The notes below the pieces were generated by a model. The model was not told the origin of the DNA. It was given only the letters and a program-made list of their open reading frames with translations, and searched no databases. Below are positions 9,112 to 16,760 of a DNA stretch of 64,000 nucleotides, piece after piece. How positions within the stretch are numbered: position 1 is the first letter of the stretch; the number at the start of each line of letters is the position of its first letter. Source of the stretch: Cellulomonas massiliensis JC225 (GTDB taxonomy: Bacteria; Actinomycetota; Actinomycetes; Actinomycetales; Cellulomonadaceae); contig NZ_HE978588.1 in NCBI RefSeq assembly GCF_000312005.1, forward strand, positions 784,297 through 848,296, written 5' to 3'. Both the position numbers and the translations under genes were made by a program.

Positions 9112-9175
9112 CCGGCCCCTGCCTCGCCGGGGCCGGTGACCGCGCACGAGGCCGGCGGCTGCTCCCGCCGGCCTC
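9111..9175. terminator. Two hairpins between convergent genes
   Basis: The first hairpin pairs 9112-9119 with 9129-9136 (8 bp). The second pairs 9148-9158 with 9165-9175 (11 bp, perfect) around a 6-nt loop. They lie between the convergent flippase gene and the SHOCT gene and probably terminate transcription from both sides. No T-tract is present, as is usual in GC-rich actinobacteria. Confidence 0.6.
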
Positions 9176-9200
9176 GCCCGGACCACCGACCCCGGCGGGG

Positions 9201-9578
9201 TCAGGCGAGCGCCTTGGCCTTGAGGGTGTCGAACTCCTCCTGCGAGATGACGCCCTGGTCGAGGAGCGCCTTGGCGTCGGCGATGTGCTCGGCCGGCGAC
9301 TTCGTCGCCACCTCGCGGATGTAGGAGTCGGTCTCCACCTTCGCGCGCTGCACCGCCTGGAGCTGACGCTCCGCCATGCCGTTGCCGCGCGCGATGAGGT
9401 ACACGAGCGCCGTGAGGAACGGGAAGACGATGAGGAAGACGACCCAGACGGCCTTCCACCACCCGCTCAGCGCCCGGTCACGGAACAGGTCGCCGATGAT
9501 CTGGAACAGAACGATCAAGTAGGCGAAGAACAGGAACCACCAGACGAGCAACCAGAACCAGTCCCAGAAGCTGTCCAT
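9201..9578 (-). CDS. SHOCT domain membrane protein
   Basis: 125 residues. Two hydrophobic segments (about 5-30 and 40-63) resemble the PLDc_N membrane hairpin. A charged linker follows, then a C-terminal SHOCT helix pair (LLDQGVISQEEFDTLKAKAL). ATG 9578 has AAAGG upstream. SHOCT domains are short oligomerisation or regulatory modules. No specific function can be assigned. Confidence 0.88.
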   Translation of the reverse strand: MDSFWDWFWLLVWWFLFFAYLIVLFQIIGDLFRDRALSGWWKAVWVVFLIVFPFLTALVYLIARGNGMAERQLQAVQRAKVETDSYIREVATKSPAEHIADAKALLDQGVISQEEFDTLKAKALA

Positions 9579-9719
9579 CACGAGCCCTTTCTGCCGTGTC
9601 AGCGATCCCGGCGAACCGGGCGTACCTGGCAATCTAGGGCCAGGGGCGGACGTCGCGGCAAGCGACATTCCGACAGCTGTCACGCAGGGGACGACGCCAC
9701 GGGGCCGCGGGTACCGACG

Positions 9720-9759
9720 CGACGAGAGCCACGGACGGCGTCGTCCGTGGCTCTCGTCG
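9720..9759 (-). terminator. 18-bp perfect hairpin downstream of the riboswitch transcript
   Basis: 9720-9737 pairs perfectly with 9742-9759 across the 4-nt loop GCGT. It is the longest perfect stem I found in the window. It lies 50 bp past the stop of the riboswitch-controlled small ORF. It could also terminate transcription entering from the other direction. No T-run follows. Confidence 0.7.
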
Positions 9760-9808
9760 GCACAGCTCGGGAGCCTGCGCTCCTCGTGATGCTCGGTGCG
9801 GCGGCCCG

Positions 9809-9955
9809 TCAGGCCGCGAGGTGCTCGCGCTGAGCAGGCACGTGCGAGACCTGCTCACCCCCCGCGGCGAACGCGGCCCAGACCTGCAGCCGCGCGAGCG
9901 GGAGGCTGGTGACGGGGGTGACGGCGGGCTCGAGGTGCGATCCGTGCTGGTCCAT
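9809..9955 (-). CDS. 48-residue orphan protein under a cyclic-di-GMP riboswitch
   Basis: ATG 9955 has AAGGA at 9966-9970 (10 nt spacing). The predicted peptide begins MDQHGSHLEPAVTPV, contains a hydrophobic stretch LQVWAAFAAGG and ends in EHLAA. I recognise no family, signal peptide or clear membrane helix. Support for its being real: the ORF starts directly after the GEMM aptamer with a spaced Shine-Dalgarno, and it is followed by a strong hairpin, so aptamer, ORF and terminator form a complete ~340-nt transcription unit. The RNA could instead act without the peptide. Confidence 0.6.
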   Translation of the reverse strand: MDQHGSHLEPAVTPVTSLPLARLQVWAAFAAGGEQVSHVPAQREHLAA

Positions 9956-9967
9956 GCTGCGACCGTC

Positions 9968-10053
9968 CTTGTCGTTCGGTAGCCCGGCTGACCGCATGGG
10001 TCCCGTGGCTTTGCGTCCCCTCCTTGCGGAGGGTTTGCCGTTTCGCTGACAAG
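9968..10053 (-). ncRNA. Cyclic-di-GMP-I (GEMM) riboswitch
   Basis: Read on the minus strand, the hallmarks appear in order. A P1 strand CTTGTC (10048-10053) is followed by GGCAAACC (10032-10039). A stem CTCC/GGAG is capped by a GCAA tetraloop. The invariant GGACGCAAAGCC is at 10007-10018. A second hairpin ends in AGCCGGGCTACCG (9977-9989). P1 closes with GACAAG (9968-9973). These match the class I cyclic-di-GMP aptamer, including a GNRA loop for tetraloop-receptor docking. The 3' strand of P1 overlaps the first bases of the AAGGA Shine-Dalgarno of the downstream ORF, suggesting translational repression on ligand binding (inferred). Confidence 0.92.
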
Positions 10054-10057
10054 TCAG

Positions 10058-10087
10058 ACATTACGACGGTCATGGCGCGAAGTGGAA
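10058..10087 (-). promoter_or_regulatory. Promoter of the cyclic-di-GMP riboswitch transcript
   Basis: On the minus strand TAATGT occupies 10063-10058, with a weak TTCCAC -35 at 10087-10082 (18-nt spacer). Initiation ~7 nt downstream would place the RNA 5' end at the first P1 nucleotides. CTGACAAGTCAG (10046-10057), a 12-bp palindrome, overlaps this start region and the P1 5' strand. It could be an operator or a competing RNA structure. Confidence 0.5.
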
Positions 10088-10314
10088 GAGCGATCGCTTT
10101 CGAAAATCGGACGGGCGACCAGTTTCACCCGTTCGGACCGCGCGTCTGCTTGACGGGTCCCCCGGTCGGGCACGTGTCACTCGCCTGCGCGCCCCCGGCG
10201 GCCGCGCGGGCCGGCCGGGGGCGGGGCGGCGACGGGTCCGCTGACCGATCACGCACCGACGGGTGATCGATCAGGTGCGATCCGTGGCCGGATCAGCTGC
10301 CGACGGCGGTCGGG
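10088..10314. other. Intergenic stretch with no gene
   Basis: No convincing coding region lies between the riboswitch promoter and csbD. A short inverted repeat CGATCAC/GTGATCG (about 10245-10269) lies just past the CsbD stop and may be part of its terminator. Confidence 0.4.
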
Positions 10315-10485
10315 TCAGCTGAACGCGTCCTTGACGTCGTCGCCCGCCTGCTTGAGGTTCGCGGACGCCTGGTCCTTCTTGCCCTCGGCCTCGAGGCGCT
10401 CGTTGTCGGTCGCCTTGCCGGCGGCCTCCTCGACCTTGCCCTTGGCCTCCTCGGCCCCGTGCTGGATCTTGTCGTCGAGTCCCAT
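10315..10485 (-). CDS. CsbD family stress protein
   Basis: 56 residues, starting MGLDDKIQHGAEEAKGKVEE and rich in Ala/Lys/Glu with the AAGKATDNERLEAEGK repeat characteristic of CsbD. ATG 10485 has GAGGAG upstream. CsbD-like proteins are small stress-induced proteins (sigma-B regulon in Bacillus) of unknown biochemical role. Length is typical for actinobacterial members. Confidence 0.93.
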   Translation of the reverse strand: MGLDDKIQHGAEEAKGKVEEAAGKATDNERLEAEGKKDQASANLKQAGDDVKDAFS

Positions 10486-10629
10486 GGCTCCTCCTCGTAC
10501 CTCTGCTGGCACTCCCGGTCGCGGGTACGACCGGCCGGTGCCCTCGACGCTAGGTCGGACCCGCGGGGCCCGCACCTCGAGCACCCCTGCCCGGCCGTCC
10601 CCCGCCGTTCGCCCGCCGCGGCGGGACTC

Positions 10630-10658
10630 TTGACGGGCGCCTGTGACGTTCGTAATGT
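10630..10658 (+). promoter_or_regulatory. Promoter of the alpha-1,3-glucanase gene
   Basis: TTGACG (10630-10635), a 17-nt spacer and TAATGT (10653-10658) form a good sigma-70-like promoter. Transcription would start near 10665, giving a ~260-nt 5' leader. The -10 region shares the 10-mer TCGTAATGTC with the riboswitch promoter at 10058-10067 (opposite strand). Confidence 0.65.
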
Positions 10659-10691
10659 CCTGATCCGACATCGCAAGAAGTCGACAGAGCA

Positions 10692-10711
10692 GTCGCACAA
10701 AGTTGTGCGAC
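10692..10711 (+). promoter_or_regulatory. Perfect 20-bp palindrome, candidate operator
   Basis: GTCGCACAAAGTTGTGCGAC has 9-bp arms and a 2-nt centre. It sits ~30 nt downstream of the predicted start site of the glucanase transcript, an ideal roadblock position for a repressor. No regulator gene lies next to it, so the binding protein is probably encoded elsewhere. Confidence 0.65.
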
Positions 10712-10924
10712 GGGTGGAAGCCCGCGCCGCCCGCGCTCTGGACGTCGCGATGCCGCCGCCCTTGCGGCGAGTGCTCGACGGGCCCGCGACCGTCGGCATC
10801 CGCACCGGCACCGAGCACCGCCTCCAGCACATCGCACGCACCGGGAGCCCCGGCCGCGCCGCCGCCCGGTGCGCCCGCCCGGTGCCGAGCCCGCACCGGC
10901 GCGGGAGAACGAAGGACGTCGACG

Positions 10925-13900
10925 ATGACGCGAACCACCCGACCCAGGCCACCGCGCGCGGCGCGCCGGCCCGTCCACCTGCTCGTCGCCGCGGCGACCG
11001 CCGCCGCGCTCGTCGCACCGGTCACGGTGCTCGCCCAGCAGGCGTCCGCCGCGCCCGTGCTGCTGTCCGCGGGCAGGACCGCCACCGCCAGCAGCGTCAG
11101 CCAGGGCTACGTCGCCGCCCACGTGACCGACGGCAACCAGGACACCTACTGGGAGTCGGCGAACGACGCGCTGCCGCAGTGGGTGCAGGTGGACCTCGGC
11201 TCGGCCGCGACGGTGACCGACGTCCGGCTGAAGCTGCCCGCCGCGTGGGGGTCGCGGTCGCAGACCCTGCAGGTCCAGGGATCGGCCGACGGCTCGTCGT
11301 TCAGCACCCTCAAGGCCTCGGCGTCGTACACGTTCGCGCAGGGCACCAACGCCGTGGCGATCGACACCACCGACGCGAGCGTCCGGTACGTGCGCGTCAC
11401 GGTCACCGCCAACAACGGCTGGCCGGCCGGGCAGCTCTCCGAGCTCGAGGTGTACGGCGAGGGCACCACCACGCCGCCGCCGAGCGGGTCGAACCTCGCC
11501 CAGGGCCGCCCGATCTCCGCCTCGTCGGTGCAGCAGACCTACGTCGCGGCGAACGCCGTCGACGGGTCGACGGCCACCTACTGGGAGGGCGCGCCCGGCG
11601 CGTACCCCTCCACGCTGACGGTGCAGCTGGCGTCGACGTCCGCGCTGACCGGCGTGGTCGTCAAGCTCAACCCCGCCGCCGCGTGGTCCGCCCGCACGCA
11701 GACCTTCGCGATCGAGGCGCGCACCGGCACGGGGGCGTTCACGACGATCAAGCCGTCCGCGTCGTACGCGTTCGACCCCGCGAGCGGCAACACCGTGACG
11801 GTCCCGCTGTCCGCGAGCGCGAGCGAGGTCCGCCTGACGTTCACGGCGAACTCCGGCTCGTCGAACGCCCAGGTCGCCGAGCTGCAGGTGATCGGGACGG
11901 CGGGCGCCACGCCGACCCCGACGACCGACCCGACCACCCCGCCGGACCCCACGGGGACCAACTACGCGCGCGGCCGCGCGGCGGAGGCGTCGTCGACGGA
12001 GTGGACGTACGTCGCCGGCAACGCCACCGACGGCGACGCCGCGACGTACTGGGAGGGCGCCGGCGGCCAGTACCCGTCGACGCTCACCGTGCCGCTGCCC
12101 ACCCCGGTCCAGCTGTCGTCGGTCGTGGTGCGGCTGAACCCGTCGTCGGCGTGGGGCTCGCGTACGCAGACGTTCGCGGTGCTGGGTCGCACCGGGACCG
12201 GCTCCTTCACGCAGCTCAAGGCGTCGGCCGGCTACACCTTCTCGCCGTCGTCCGGGAACCGGGTCACCATCCCCGTGAGCGGCACCGCGACGGACGTGCG
12301 CCTGCAGTTCACGGGCAACACCGGCTCCGGCAACGGGCAGATCGCCGAGCTCGAGGTGTACGGCGCACCGGCGCCCAACCCCGACCTCACGGTGACCGCG
12401 GTGACCGCCAGCCCGGCGTCGCCGCTCGAGTCGGACGCGATCACGCTGAGCGCGACGGTGAAGAACGCGGGCACCGTCGCGTCGCCCGCCTCGTCGGTCG
12501 ACCTGCTGCTCGCCGGCACCAAGGCCGGCTCGGCGGCGGTCAGCGCCCTGCAGCCCGGTGCCAGCACGACCGTCAGCGCCTCGGTCGGCGCGAAGGCCGC
12601 CGGCTCGTACGCGCTCGGCGCCACCGTCGACCCGTCGAACGCCGTCGTCGAGCAGAGCGAGACCAACAACACCCTGACCGCGTCGAGCCCGCTCGTCGTC
12701 CGTGAGGTGCCGAGCTCCGACCTGGTGCCCGTCGTCTCGTGGAGCCCGAGCACCCCCTCGGCCGGCCAGCCGGTCGCCTTCACCGCGCAGCTGCGCAACA
12801 CCGGCAACGTCGCGACCTCCTCGTCGCCCCACGCCGTGACGGTCACCGTCAAGAACGGCGGCGGGACGACGGTTGCCACGCTCAACGGCACGGTCACCGG
12901 CGCGATCGGCGCCGGCGCCACGAGCGCGACGGTCGCGCTCGGCTCGTGGACCGCGGCGAACGGCAGCTACACCGTCACGGCCGTGGCCGCCGCCGACTCC
13001 ACGGAGATCGCGGGGCGGCAGGGCAACAACACCGTCACCTCGACCCTGTTCGTCGGCCGCGGCGCCAACATGCCGTACGACATGTACGAGGCCGAGGACG
13101 GCACGAGCGGCGGCGGGGCTGTCGCCCGGGGCCCGAACCGGACGGTCGGGGACCTCGGGGGCGAGGCCTCGGGCCGGCGCGCGGTCACGCTCGGGACGAC
13201 CGGCTCGTACGTGCAGTGGACGACCCGGCAGGCGACCAACACGATCGTCGCCCGGTTCTCGATCCCCGACGGCACGACGGGCAGCATCGACGTCCTGGCC
13301 AACGGGACGTTCGTCAAGCGGCTGGACCTCACCTCGCGGTTCGCGTGGCTGTACGGCGACGAGACGAACCCGCAGAACTCCGGCTCGAACCCGCGGCACA
13401 TCTACGACGAGGCCAACATGCTGCTCGGCACGACCCTGCCGGCCGGCACGGTCCTGCGGCTCGAGCGGACGTCGGCCAACCCGCAGCCGGTGACGGTCGA
13501 CTTCGTCAGCACCGAGCTCGCGACGGCCAAGCCCAACCCGGACCCGGCGCGCTACGTCGTCCCCGCGGGGTTCACGCACCAGGCCGTGCAGGCCGCGCTC
13601 GACGCCGCGCGTCAGGACTCGTCGAAGGCGGGCGTGTACCTGCCCGCCGGCGACTACTCCACCAACGGCAAGTTCCAGGTGTACGGCCGCGCGATCCAGG
13701 TCGTCGGCGCCGGGCCCTGGTTCACGCGGTTCTACGCGCCGCAGACGCAGGACAACACCGACGTCGGCTTCCGTCCGGACGCCACCGCCAACGGCACGGT
13801 CTGGAAGGACTTCGCCTACTTCGGCAACTACGTCATCCGCCAGGACGGCCCCGGCAAGGTGTTCGACTTCTCCAACGTCGCGAACATGACGATCGACAAC

Positions 13901-14713
13901 GTGTGGGTCGAGCACTTCGTGTGCATGTTCTGGGCGTCGAACATGGACTCCTCGACGATCACGAACTCGCGCATCCGCAACACCTTCGCCGACGGCATCA
14001 ACATGACGAACGGCAGCGCGAACAACCGGGTCGCCAACATCGAGACCCGCAGCACGGGCGACGACGCGTTCGCCCTGTTCGCGGCCACCGACAACGGCGG
14101 CACGGGGCAGACCGGCAACGTGTACGAGAACCTCACGGCCCTCACCACGTGGCGGGCCGCGGGCCTGGCCGTCTACGGCGGCTACGGCAACACGTTCCGC
14201 AACATCCGCATCGCCGACACGCTCGTCTACTCGGGCATCACCGTCAGCTCGCTCGACTTCGGGTACCCGATGGACGAGTTCGGCTCGGCGCCCCCGACGA
14301 CGATCGAGAACGTGACCCTGGAACGCACGGGCGGGCACTTCTGGGGCAACCAGACGTTCCCCGGCATCTGGATCTTCTCCGCCTCGAAGAAGTTCCAGGG
14401 CATCCGGATCAGCAACGTCGACATCGTCGACCCGACGTACTCCGGGATCATGTTCCAGACGAACTACACGTCGCCCACGTCCCCGCAGAACCCGATCACC
14501 GACACGATCTTCACCAACGTGACGATCAGCGGGGCGCGCAAGAGCGGCGACGCGTGGGACGCGAAGTCCGGCTTCGGCATCTGGGTCAACGAGATGCCGG
14601 AGGCGGGCCAGGGACCGGCGGTCGGCTCGGCCACCTTCCGCAACCTCATCCTGCGGGACAACGCCCAGGACATCAGGAACACGACCTCCACGTTCACGAT
14701 CGTCCGGGAGTGA
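10925..14713 (+). CDS. Secreted GH87-type alpha-1,3-glucanase (mutanase) with discoidin, CARDB and CBM6/35-like domains
   Basis: 1262 residues. ATG 10925 has GAAGGA 8 nt upstream. The Sec signal peptide (1-43) ends in ASA-AP. Three F5/8-type discoidin domains follow (about 44-177, 183-330, 345-480), separated by Thr/Pro linkers; domains 2 and 3 share a YWEG motif. Two CARDB-like beta domains (483-595, 600-712) come next, then a CBM6/35-like module starting YDMYEAEDG (~716-865). A right-handed beta-helix catalytic region (~870-1262) carries ADGINMTNG and TGDDAF, matching the clustered aspartates of GH87. Predicted action: extracellular hydrolysis of alpha-1,3-glucan (fungal cell wall, bacterial mutan). 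Mycodextranase is an alternative. Confidence 0.83.
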   Translation: MTRTTRPRPPRAARRPVHLLVAAATAAALVAPVTVLAQQASAAPVLLSAGRTATASSVSQGYVAAHVTDGNQDTYWESANDALPQWVQVDLGSAATVTDVRLKLPAAWGSRSQTLQVQGSADGSSFSTLKASASYTFAQGTNAVAIDTTDASVRYVRVTVTANNGWPAGQLSELEVYGEGTTTPPPSGSNLAQGRPISASSVQQTYVAANAVDGSTATYWEGAPGAYPSTLTVQLASTSALTGVVVKLNPAAAWSARTQTFAIEARTGTGAFTTIKPSASYAFDPASGNTVTVPLSASASEVRLTFTANSGSSNAQVAELQVIGTAGATPTPTTDPTTPPDPTGTNYARGRAAEASSTEWTYVAGNATDGDAATYWEGAGGQYPSTLTVPLPTPVQLSSVVVRLNPSSAWGSRTQTFAVLGRTGTGSFTQLKASAGYTFSPSSGNRVTIPVSGTATDVRLQFTGNTGSGNGQIAELEVYGAPAPNPDLTVTAVTASPASPLESDAITLSATVKNAGTVASPASSVDLLLAGTKAGSAAVSALQPGASTTVSASVGAKAAGSYALGATVDPSNAVVEQSETNNTLTASSPLVVREVPSSDLVPVVSWSPSTPSAGQPVAFTAQLRNTGNVATSSSPHAVTVTVKNGGGTTVATLNGTVTGAIGAGATSATVALGSWTAANGSYTVTAVAAADSTEIAGRQGNNTVTSTLFVGRGANMPYDMYEAEDGTSGGGAVARGPNRTVGDLGGEASGRRAVTLGTTGSYVQWTTRQATNTIVARFSIPDGTTGSIDVLANGTFVKRLDLTSRFAWLYGDETNPQNSGSNPRHIYDEANMLLGTTLPAGTVLRLERTSANPQPVTVDFVSTELATAKPNPDPARYVVPAGFTHQAVQAALDAARQDSSKAGVYLPAGDYSTNGKFQVYGRAIQVVGAGPWFTRFYAPQTQDNTDVGFRPDATANGTVWKDFAYFGNYVIRQDGPGKVFDFSNVANMTIDNVWVEHFVCMFWASNMDSSTITNSRIRNTFADGINMTNGSANNRVANIETRSTGDDAFALFAATDNGGTGQTGNVYENLTALTTWRAAGLAVYGGYGNTFRNIRIADTLVYSGITVSSLDFGYPMDEFGSAPPTTIENVTLERTGGHFWGNQTFPGIWIFSASKKFQGIRISNVDIVDPTYSGIMFQTNYTSPTSPQNPITDTIFTNVTISGARKSGDAWDAKSGFGIWVNEMPEAGQGPAVGSATFRNLILRDNAQDIRNTTSTFTIVRE

Positions 14714-14719
14714 GACCGG

Positions 14720-14757
14720 CGACGGGCGGCCGGAACGCGGGTCCCGGCCGCCCGTCG
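14720..14757 (+). terminator. Terminator after the GH87 gene
   Basis: 14720-14733 pairs with 14744-14757 (14-bp perfect GC-rich stem, 10-nt loop), starting 7 nt after the stop codon. Confidence 0.75.
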
Positions 14758-14885
14758 TCGCACGTGCGCGGGCCGCGGGTCGGCGTCGTCCCCTGACGGC
14801 ACCGGCCTGCGGCCCGCGTCTCGTCGCGCGGCAGGGTGCGATCCGGGGTCTGATGGAGGGGCAGGCACCGACAGGAGGAGAGCGC

Positions 14886-15722
14886 ATGGCCACCGTCCCC
14901 GACATCACGCTGAACAACGGGGTCACCATCCCGCAGCTGGGCTTCGGGGTGTTCCAGGTCCCGCCCGAGAGCACCCGCGACGCCGTGCTCACCGCGTTCG
15001 AGGCGGGCTACCGGCACATCGACACCGCGCAGATGTACGGCAACGAGAAGGGCGTCGGCGACGCCGTCGCGTCCTCGGGGCTGCCGCGCGACGAGGTGTT
15101 CGTCACCACGAAGCTCAACAACAACAACCACGACCCGGAGCGCGCGCTCGCGTCGATCGACCGCAGCCTGGAGGAGCTGGGCCTCGAGCACGTCGACCTG
15201 TTCCTCGTGCACTGGCCCCTCGCGACCGTGAGCGACGTCGTCGAGACGTGGCGCGCGATGGAGGAGATCTACCGCGCCGGCAAGGCCCGGTCCATCGGCG
15301 TCTCGAACTTCCAGCCGCACCACCTGCGGCGCGTGCTCGACGAGACGAGCGTCGCGCCTGCCGTGAACCAGGTCGAGGTGCACCCCTACCTGCGTCAGGA
15401 CGAGGTACGGGCGTTCGACTCCGACCACGGCATCGCCACGGAGGCCTGGTCGCCCATCGCACAGGGCCTCGTCCTCGACGACCCGGTGGTCGAGCGCGTC
15501 GCGGCGGGTGTGGGCCGGACGCCGGCGCAGGTCGTCCTCCGCTGGCACCTGCAGCGCGGCGACATCGTCTTCCCCAAGTCCGTGACGCCGGAGCGCGTGC
15601 GCGAGAACTTCGCGCTGTTCGACTTCGAGCTGTCCGAGGTCGACATGGCGTCGATCGACGCGCTCGACCGGGGCCAGCGCACCGGGCCCGACCCGGACAC
15701 GTTCGCGTACGTGCCCAGCTGA
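14886..15722 (+). CDS. Aldo/keto reductase (2,5-diketogluconate reductase-like)
   Basis: 278 residues. ATG 14886 has AGGAGGAG upstream. The AKR catalytic tetrad is complete: D46, Y51, K76 and H109 (DTAQMYGNE, TTKLN, LVHWP). The NADPH-binding C-terminal motif FPKSVTPERVREN is present. Length and motifs fit the AKR5-like family. Reduces aldehydes or ketones with NADPH; the physiological substrate is not evident. Cytosolic, single-gene unit. Confidence 0.93.
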   Translation: MATVPDITLNNGVTIPQLGFGVFQVPPESTRDAVLTAFEAGYRHIDTAQMYGNEKGVGDAVASSGLPRDEVFVTTKLNNNNHDPERALASIDRSLEELGLEHVDLFLVHWPLATVSDVVETWRAMEEIYRAGKARSIGVSNFQPHHLRRVLDETSVAPAVNQVEVHPYLRQDEVRAFDSDHGIATEAWSPIAQGLVLDDPVVERVAAGVGRTPAQVVLRWHLQRGDIVFPKSVTPERVRENFALFDFELSEVDMASIDALDRGQRTGPDPDTFAYVPS

Positions 15723-15752
15723 CGGCTGGCGCGTCCTCGGACGGCTCGGCGC

Positions 15753-15787
15753 ACCGGCCGGCGCTGCGACCCGCGGCGCCGGCCGGT
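15753..15787. terminator. Bidirectional terminator between convergent genes
   Basis: Perfect 12-bp stem (15753-15764 with 15776-15787) around an 11-nt loop. It lies between the aldo/keto reductase and the convergent LLM oxidoreductase and overlaps the latter's stop codon by one base. Confidence 0.75.
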
Positions 15788-16635
15788 CAGCGCCCGGGGA
15801 CGCCCGCGCGGATCCGCGCCAGCCCGGCGGCGTAGGTCGCCGCCTCGCCCTCCCACTGCGAGTCGACGAACCACGTCGCGCCGGCCTCCTCGAGCGCGGC
15901 CAGGCGCTCGGCGTCGGCCGCCGGGTCGCCGGACAGCGCGCCCTGCACGACGACGTCGAACGGGCCCTCGGCCGCGCGGTGCTCCCGCACCCACGCGACG
16001 ATCTCGCGCACGTCGTCCGGCCCCATCGGGTCCATCGTCCGCTCGCCGCGCAGCTGCGGCACGACACCGTCCCACCGGACCGCGCGCCCCATCGAGCGGT
16101 CGCTCGGGAACGCGCCCACCACCCACAGCGGCGGGCGCGGGCGGCTGGCCGGCGCGGGCCGGATCGTGAGGTCCGTGACCCGGTGGTGCGCGCCGTCGTA
16201 CGAGAACGGCTCGCCGGTGAAGGCGTGGCCGAGCACGTCGAGGCACTCGTCGAGGAGCTGCGCCCGCTCGCGCAGCGTCTGCGGCTCCCCCGCGACGCCC
16301 GTGAGCCCACGGTCCTCGGGCACGCCGAGGCCGACCGGGATCACGACGCGACCGCCGGAGAGGTGGTCGACGGTCAGCGCCTGGTGGGCGAACACCCAGG
16401 GCCGGCGGCGCGGCAGCGCGAACACCAGCGCCCCGAGCGCGACGCGCTCCGTGCGGACGGCCGCGGCGGCCAGCAGGGTCCACGGGTCCCACACGTCGAC
16501 CTCGAAGCCCGGCAGGTCGACGGCGTCCCAGGTGAACCAGCCGTCCCAGCCGGCCCGGTCCGCCTCGACCGCCGAGTCGACCAGCTCCCGCGCCGAGCCG
16601 AACGGCGCGACGATCCCGACCTTGAGCGACGTCAT
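15787..16635 (-). CDS. LLM-class flavin-dependent oxidoreductase
   Basis: 282 residues with the luciferase-like monooxygenase TIM-barrel pattern: the N-terminal strand LKVGIVAPFG, WDGWFTWDAVDLP, and the motif HLSGGRVVIPVGLG that lines the flavin pocket. ATG 16635 follows a clear GGAGG. Uses FMN or F420; the cofactor cannot be settled from sequence. Substrate unknown. Confidence 0.9.
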   Translation of the reverse strand: MTSLKVGIVAPFGSARELVDSAVEADRAGWDGWFTWDAVDLPGFEVDVWDPWTLLAAAAVRTERVALGALVFALPRRRPWVFAHQALTVDHLSGGRVVIPVGLGVPEDRGLTGVAGEPQTLRERAQLLDECLDVLGHAFTGEPFSYDGAHHRVTDLTIRPAPASRPRPPLWVVGAFPSDRSMGRAVRWDGVVPQLRGERTMDPMGPDDVREIVAWVREHRAAEGPFDVVVQGALSGDPAADAERLAALEEAGATWFVDSQWEGEAATYAAGLARIRAGVPGR

Positions 16636-16717
16636 CGGTGCCTCCTTCGTCGTGGGAGCACGACGCTAGCGACGGCCGCCCACACGTCCGCGGGCCACCG
16701 CCGAGGACGGGAGACGA

Positions 16718-16750
16718 CGAGGGGGCGGACCCGCCGGGCCCGCCCCCTCG
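16718..16750 (-). terminator. Terminator after the GH55 gene
   Basis: 11-bp perfect stem, 16718-16728 with 16740-16750, directly past the stop of the minus-strand glucanase gene. Confidence 0.65.
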
Positions 16751-16760
16751 CCTCGCCCGG

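Noticed and set aside
5788-9462. About 1220-codon open frame antisense to the flippase-like gene
   Set aside because: No domain, biased composition and full overlap with a recognisable membrane protein on the other strand.
10550-14992. Very long open frame (about 1480 codons) antisense to the GH87 gene
   Set aside because: Arg/Val/Asp-rich low-complexity translation, typical of the reverse frame of GC-rich coding DNA. The sense strand encodes a recognisable multidomain enzyme.
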